Shown piece after piece: positions 59,948 to 64,000 of a stretch of 64,000 bases of DNA (position 1 is the first letter of the stretch; every line of letters begins with the position of its first letter). A model generated the notes under the pieces. The model made no database searches, was not told the origin of the DNA, and saw only the letters and a list, made by a program, of their open reading frames with translations. Position numbers and translations under genes: made by a program. This DNA is from Actinoplanes sandaracinus (GTDB taxonomy: Bacteria; Actinomycetota; Actinomycetes; Mycobacteriales; Micromonosporaceae): NCBI RefSeq assembly GCF_030009775.1, contig NZ_JASCTH010000003.1:62001-126000 (forward strand). The letters run 5' to 3'.

Positions 59948-62900
59948 GTGGGGCGCCCGGTGAACGGCTGGAGCTCCCGGCCGGGCGACAACTGGGACGA
60001 CGAGCCCGCCTGGGTCTACGAGATCACCTGGGAGTGGGAGCCGGTCCCCGGCCAGCGCTATCCCGGCGATCCCGGCCTCCGCAAGGCCGTGCACACGCCG
60101 GTCTACGAGGCCTCGCGCGGCGTCTCCGCGCCCGCCAGCTCGGCCCCGGTGAGCCCCTCCGGGCGCGCCGCGGTCCCGGCCTCCGCACCCCCCGATCAAA
60201 ATCAGTCACGGTACGAGGAAACGCGCTCTGAACAGCGCGGGCCCGCCCCCGCACCGCAGCCGCCGCGAGACGAACCCTCCTGGAACCGGCCGGGCAACCT
60301 GCACAGCCAGATGCCGGGCGGCGCCCCGGACCAGCGGCGCGCGTCCGCGCCCCTCTACGGCCGTGCCGCCGGCGACCAGCCCCGCCCTGGGGGCGGCCCC
60401 GAAGGGCCACACCGGTCCGGGGCGCCCGGGCAGACGCCGATTCCCGTCCATCCCGGCCACCCGATGTCGTCCACGCCGGTCTCCCCCGGACACGGCGGAC
60501 GGCCCCCGGCAGGACGTCCCCCGCAGCAGCAGGCTCCCTCCGGCGCGCCCGGCGGGCCAGGGTGGAGTCGCGGCCCGCAGCAGCCCGGCGGATTCGGCAA
60601 CCGGCCGGTCTCCCCCGGGGCGGCGGCCGGACGCGGCGCTCAGGGTCCCGGCGCTCAGGGACCCGGCGCTCAGGGACCCGGCGCTCAGGGACCCGGCGCT
60701 CAGGGACCCGGCGCTCAGGGACCCGGCCAAGGTCCGGGCAGCCACCCGGACGGCCACGCTCCGCATGGCGGGCCGGGGCCTCGTGGTGGCGCGATGCCGC
60801 CCGGCGGCTCCTCCGGCGGCCCGGCGGGTCACGGCCAGTTCGGCGGCCCGGCTCAGTTCGGCGCAGCCGGGGCCCAAGGGCGTCCGGCACCGCACGGAGG
60901 GCCGGTTTCCGGTGGGCCGGGCGGCCCCGGGCGGCACGAGGGCGTGCCTGGCCGGCACGAAGGACATCCCGGGCGTCACGAGCAGGGCGCCCCGGGTCGC
61001 TCCGGTGGCCCGGCCGCTTCGGGCGGGTACGTGCCCGGCCGGTCCGTGCCCGAGCAGGACCCCGCCTATCAGGGCCGTCGTCACGCTCCCGAGCAGCAGG
61101 CTCCCCGCCAGGGCGGGGAGACACGCCCGGTTTCGGGACCGGCGGCACCGCAGGGACAGTCCTACGGCACCGCTCGCCCGGCACCGGCCACCGCCTTCCC
61201 GGCCTACCCCGAAGACCGCCGCGCGGCCCGCGACGGCCGCGTCCCGGACGCTCCGTTCGACCTGCGGCCGGCACCTCAGGACCGGAACTCGCCGGCGCCG
61301 TCACGCCCGGCCGCACAGCCGACCCGGGTCACACCGCAGCAGCCGGTCATGCCACCCGCCGCGGTCTACCCGGGCGTGCCCGGCCAGGCCCCGGGTCCGG
61401 CCATGCCCGCACAGGGCCGTGGCATGCCCGGTGGCGCCGCGCCCGTCTCCGGACCGGTCCCGCCGCTCGCCGCGGGCTCCCGGGAGGCCCCGGCGGGCGG
61501 GCGCGTCCCCGGCTACGCCGCCCCGGCAGCGTCCGGCCACATCGCGCCGGTCTCCGGCCCGGCGACTCAGGCCGACCAGGTCGCACCCGGCCAGCAGTCG
61601 CCGGAAACCACCCAGGCGCTGGAGGTGCCCGGCCCGGCCCGGCGTGCCACGAATCCGCCACACGTCACCGCGGGCCCGGACCGGTATCCGCCGATGGAGG
61701 CCAGGCAGTCGACGGCCGCACCGTCCTCCGGACCGGGCGTGTCATTCCCGCACGGCCGGATCTCCGCCGAGGACGGCGTTCCCGGCGGACACCACTACGA
61801 CGAGGAACAGGACCCGACACGGCCGCTGGACCGCCGGCGGCTCGGCCATGCCGCGCCGCCGCACGGGCATCCGGACTCCGCCACGCACCCCGACGACCCG
61901 ACACGGCCGTTCGGTTTGCGGCGGTCCGGCCCGGCCGGTGAACGCCCTCAGACGACCGGCCCACGGCCGGGCGTCCCCGCGGAGAGCCGCACCCCGGTGG
62001 ACGATCCGCGTCAGCCCGGCACGCCCGCCTCCGGGATCCCCGCGGACGAGCGCACCCAGGCAGTCGACCCTCGCCGGACGGGTGGGCCCATCCCCAGGCC
62101 GTACGGCGCGGAACGCACCGCATCGATCGACCCGCGCCTGCCGGGTGCGCCCGTTACAGGCATGCACGCTGCGGCCGGGCACCTCTCCGAGGTGGACGAC
62201 CGTGGCTTTGCGGTGGAGCCGCGCCAGGACGGGACGGGCTCTCCAGACCGAACCGGTCGGCACATCGAAGCCGACGGCTCACGTGAGGCGGGTGGCTGGA
62301 CGCCCGGGCTGGACGACAGTTCCGGGACGCCTTCGGAAGCTATGGCGTACGGCATGGAGCCCGCGACCGCGCCGGTGACCGGGCCCCCGGCCACGGCCGG
62401 GCCCGCCGACGCCTCCGACAACGAGCCGGAGACCCACGGTCTCGGATGGCTGCTGTCGATGAGTGGGCTCGGAGCCACCACCCCGGTTCCCGAGGCCGAA
62501 CCGGCCGCGCCGTCCGCGGCGGCCTCCGTTCCCGAGGTCCGGCCGCTGGGCTGGTTCGCACCGGCCGACCCGGACGAGACTCTTCCTGAGCCGGACGACA
62601 CCCTGCCGGAGGCAGACGCCTCCCTCAGGGCAGACCTCACCTCCCCCGAGAGCGGCACGGCACCGGCGCAGGCCGAGCACGACACCGTTCGCACGCACTC
62701 CGCATCGTCTGAGGGCCGCGCCGAGGAAACTGACTCGGCATCGGGCGGAGGCCTTCTTACGGGGAGAGGGCCCGCGAGGGATGTTCCGGCGCCGCCGGGG
62801 CTCATTCCGTCCACGCCGGAGTCGGTCTTCGGTGTGGACGAAGGGGATGCTCTCCAGGCCGAGGCGTCACACCCCGCTGAGCGGGCTGACGCCGAACACG

Positions 62901-64000
62901 CCGCCGAGCTCGCGGAAGCCGCATACGTCGCTGAGCACGTTGAGGCGGAACACGCCGCTGGGCAGGCTGACGCCGAACACGCCGCTGAGCACGCTCCGGC
63001 TACTGAGACAGTGCTCTCGCACAGCGAGCAGGATGTTGCCGCCGACGCGCCGCAGACTTGGCCTGCCGGCTCGGACGGAAGCGCGGTCGCAGGCCAGGCT
63101 GAGAACATCGGCGTTCGCTATGACGAGGCGGACTTGTCCGCTGCTGAGGGGACCGTCGACGAGCGCGAGACCGTCGGGCACGCGACCGCCGGGAGCGCCG
63201 AGACCGAGGTCGTCGACGCTGAGATTGTCGATGCTGAGATTGTCGACGGCGAGGTCGTCGACGCTGAAGCTATCGACGGGGAGATCGTCGAAGCCGAAGT
63301 TGTCGACGCGGAGGCCGACGCTGAAGTCATCGACGCGGAGGCCACCGACGCGGAAGCTGTCGATGCTGGAGCTGTCGATGCTCAGGTCGCCGACGCTGAA
63401 ACTGTCGACACCGACACCGACACCGGCACCGACGTTGTGCAGGAGAGTGCTCCGGGCGCGGACGCCGCGGCCGATCAGGCGGCGTCGGGCGGGCCGGTTG
63501 CCGAGTGGGGGAACTCCGGGCTCGATGAGGACAGCGTCCTCACACGGACGATCCAGATCTCTCCGGTGAGTGCGCCGCCGGCCGACGACGTGGCGCGGGA
63601 CGCGGTCACCGGCGGTACCGGCGAATTCAGGGCCGAGGATGTGCACTCGGAGGCCGGATATGGCGACACCACCGGGAACGCGGCCGCCGGGACGACAGCG
63701 GTTGAACCGGTCGCCGAAGAGGCGCCCGCACCGGCCGCCGACAGCGGGGTCGAGACGCCCGCACCGGTGGCCGCAGACAGCATGGCCGAAGTGCCCGCAC
63801 CGGTCGCCGCCGACAGCACGGTCGAGGCGGCGGTGGGAGACACCGCGATCGAGGCGGCTGCGGGCGAGACGGTGGTTGAACCCACTCTGGCCGAAACGGC
63901 CGCTGAGTCCGGTCAGGATGTCGTCCCCGGCGAGAATTCCGAGTCAGGTGTGGCCGGTGAGGACTCGGCGTCCGTGGATTCGGACGCCGAGCATGCCGTG
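59948..64000 (+). CDS. very large low-complexity protein, start only (runs off window)
   Basis: Open for 1351 codons without stop. A short, probably folded N-terminus (DNWDDEPAWVYEITWEWEP, then RYPGDPGLRKAVHTPVYEA) is followed by about 800 residues rich in Pro, Gly, Gln and Arg (including six GAQGP units, 60636-60727), a segment of basic-acidic DPRRP-like repeats, and an acidic C-terminal part with a VDAEI/VDAEV repeat (63208-63430) and more Ala/Glu/Val repeats. GTG 59948 or 59960 starts it. Function is unknown. Strong codon-position bias in this frame and no stop over 4 kb support coding. It is divergent from an ABC-2 exporter. Confidence 0.72.
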   Translation, partial: MGRPVNGWSSRPGDNWDDEPAWVYEITWEWEPVPGQRYPGDPGLRKAVHTPVYEASRGVSAPASSAPVSPSGRAAVPASAPPDQNQSRYEETRSEQRGPAPAPQPPRDEPSWNRPGNLHSQMPGGAPDQRRASAPLYGRAAGDQPRPGGGPEGPHRSGAPGQTPIPVHPGHPMSSTPVSPGHGGRPPAGRPPQQQAPSGAPGGPGWSRGPQQPGGFGNRPVSPGAAAGRGAQGPGAQGPGAQGPGAQGPGAQGPGAQGPGQGPGSHPDGHAPHGGPGPRGGAMPPGGSSGGPAGHGQFGGPAQFGAAGAQGRPAPHGGPVSGGPGGPGRHEGVPGRHEGHPGRHEQGAPGRSGGPAASGGYVPGRSVPEQDPAYQGRRHAPEQQAPRQGGETRPVSGPAAPQGQSYGTARPAPATAFPAYPEDRRAARDGRVPDAPFDLRPAPQDRNSPAPSRPAAQPTRVTPQQPVMPPAAVYPGVPGQAPGPAMPAQGRGMPGGAAPVSGPVPPLAAGSREAPAGGRVPGYAAPAASGHIAPVSGPATQADQVAPGQQSPETTQALEVPGPARRATNPPHVTAGPDRYPPMEARQSTAAPSSGPGVSFPHGRISAEDGVPGGHHYDEEQDPTRPLDRRRLGHAAPPHGHPDSATHPDDPTRPFGLRRSGPAGERPQTTGPRPGVPAESRTPVDDPRQPGTPASGIPADERTQAVDPRRTGGPIPRPYGAERTASIDPRLPGAPVTGMHAAAGHLSEVDDRGFAVEPRQDGTGSPDRTGRHIEADGSREAGGWTPGLDDSSGTPSEAMAYGMEPATAPVTGPPATAGPADASDNEPETHGLGWLLSMSGLGATTPVPEAEPAAPSAAASVPEVRPLGWFAPADPDETLPEPDDTLPEADASLRADLTSPESGTAPAQAEHDTVRTHSASSEGRAEETDSASGGGLLTGRGPARDVPAPPGLIPSTPESVFGVDEGDALQAEASHPAERADAEHAAELAEAAYVAEHVEAEHAAGQADAEHAAEHAPATETVLSHSEQDVAADAPQTWPAGSDGSAVAGQAENIGVRYDEADLSAAEGTVDERETVGHATAGSAETEVVDAEIVDAEIVDGEVVDAEAIDGEIVEAEVVDAEADAEVIDAEATDAEAVDAGAVDAQVADAETVDTDTDTGTDVVQESAPGADAAADQAASGGPVAEWGNSGLDEDSVLTRTIQISPVSAPPADDVARDAVTGGTGEFRAEDVHSEAGYGDTTGNAAAGTTAVEPVAEEAPAPAADSGVETPAPVAADSMAEVPAPVAADSTVEAAVGDTAIEAAAGETVVEPTLAETAAESGQDVVPGENSESGVAGEDSASVDSDAEHAV

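Noticed and set aside
62011..63646. Minus-strand Ser/Ala/Val-rich frames opposite the giant protein
   Set aside because: Antisense shadows of the acidic repeats; the plus frame has the better codon bias and a sensible N-terminus.

Overview
This is high-GC actinobacterial chromosome, most like Micromonosporaceae (Actinoplanes or a relative). The signs are the pervasive G/C third-position bias, many GTG starts, actinobacterial genes such as qcrCAB-ctaE, a PimB-type mannosyltransferase, DUF3043 and ErpA, and a gene order that follows the Mycobacterium tuberculosis Rv2179c-Rv2205c neighbourhood (oligoribonuclease-like gene, acyltransferase, SRPBCC protein, pimB, DEDDh/UvrC-like protein, ctaE-qcrCAB, trpD, ctaF, ctaC, adenosine kinase, ErpA, glycerate kinase). 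No rRNA, tRNA, CRISPR array or intact mobile element was found.

Layout. 1-3477: glutathione peroxidase tail, DUF429 protein, proC, a phosphofructokinase with PPi-type residues, and a flavin-binding split-barrel protein. 3478-5929: a gene-poor block of minisatellites. 5930-24259: an MFS efflux gene with a divergent TetR gene and paired operators, an exoribonuclease, an APH-like pseudokinase, a CRP/FNR regulator, an acyltransferase, trehalose-6-phosphate synthase, an FMO coupled to an unusual alpha/beta hydrolase, glucokinase, a NarL-type two-component pair, MarR with a divergent MFS exporter, and a thioredoxin. 24260-38256: conserved genes (pimB, M48 protease, NYN protein, DEDDh-GIY-YIG protein, short RelA/SpoT, Nudix, nucleotidyltransferase, RAM-domain protein) separated by repeat-rich gaps. 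These gaps hold most of a roughly 290-bp interspersed element with a 19-bp inverted core, a decayed barstar gene, an IS3 remnant and a G34/C34 tract. 38257-47038: the respiratory block qcrB-qcrA-qcrC-ctaE, a CtaG-like protein, a degenerate receiver, trpD, a zinc-ribbon protein, ctaF and ctaC. 47214-57124: cysteine desulfurase coupled to a TusA-like protein, a P-loop kinase, adenosine kinase, erpA, glycerate kinase, nadA, murA, DUF3043, and azlCD with a divergent XRE-cupin regulator. 57217-64000: a three-gene ABC-2 exporter and the first 1351 codons of a very large low-complexity protein that runs off the window.

How it fits together. The core is housekeeping: aerobic respiration (the bc1 complex and cytochrome oxidase subunits 2, 3 and 4; the subunit 1 gene ctaD is not here), NAD, tryptophan, proline and peptidoglycan precursor synthesis, sulfur and Fe-S handling, and cell-envelope glycolipids. 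Regulation is local: three transporter genes are divergently paired with their likely regulators and have visible dyads between them.

The unusual material is mostly non-coding: a dispersed hairpin element in four copies, several unrelated minisatellites beside it, repeated tandem duplication at gene 3' ends, and the extreme G34/C34 inverted repeat. Among proteins, the best leads are an alpha/beta hydrolase lacking its nucleophile serine, an APH-fold protein lacking metal ligands, a receiver lacking switch residues, a probable CTG-initiated TusA, and the giant disordered protein at the right edge. All assignments come from reading the sequence; no database search was run.
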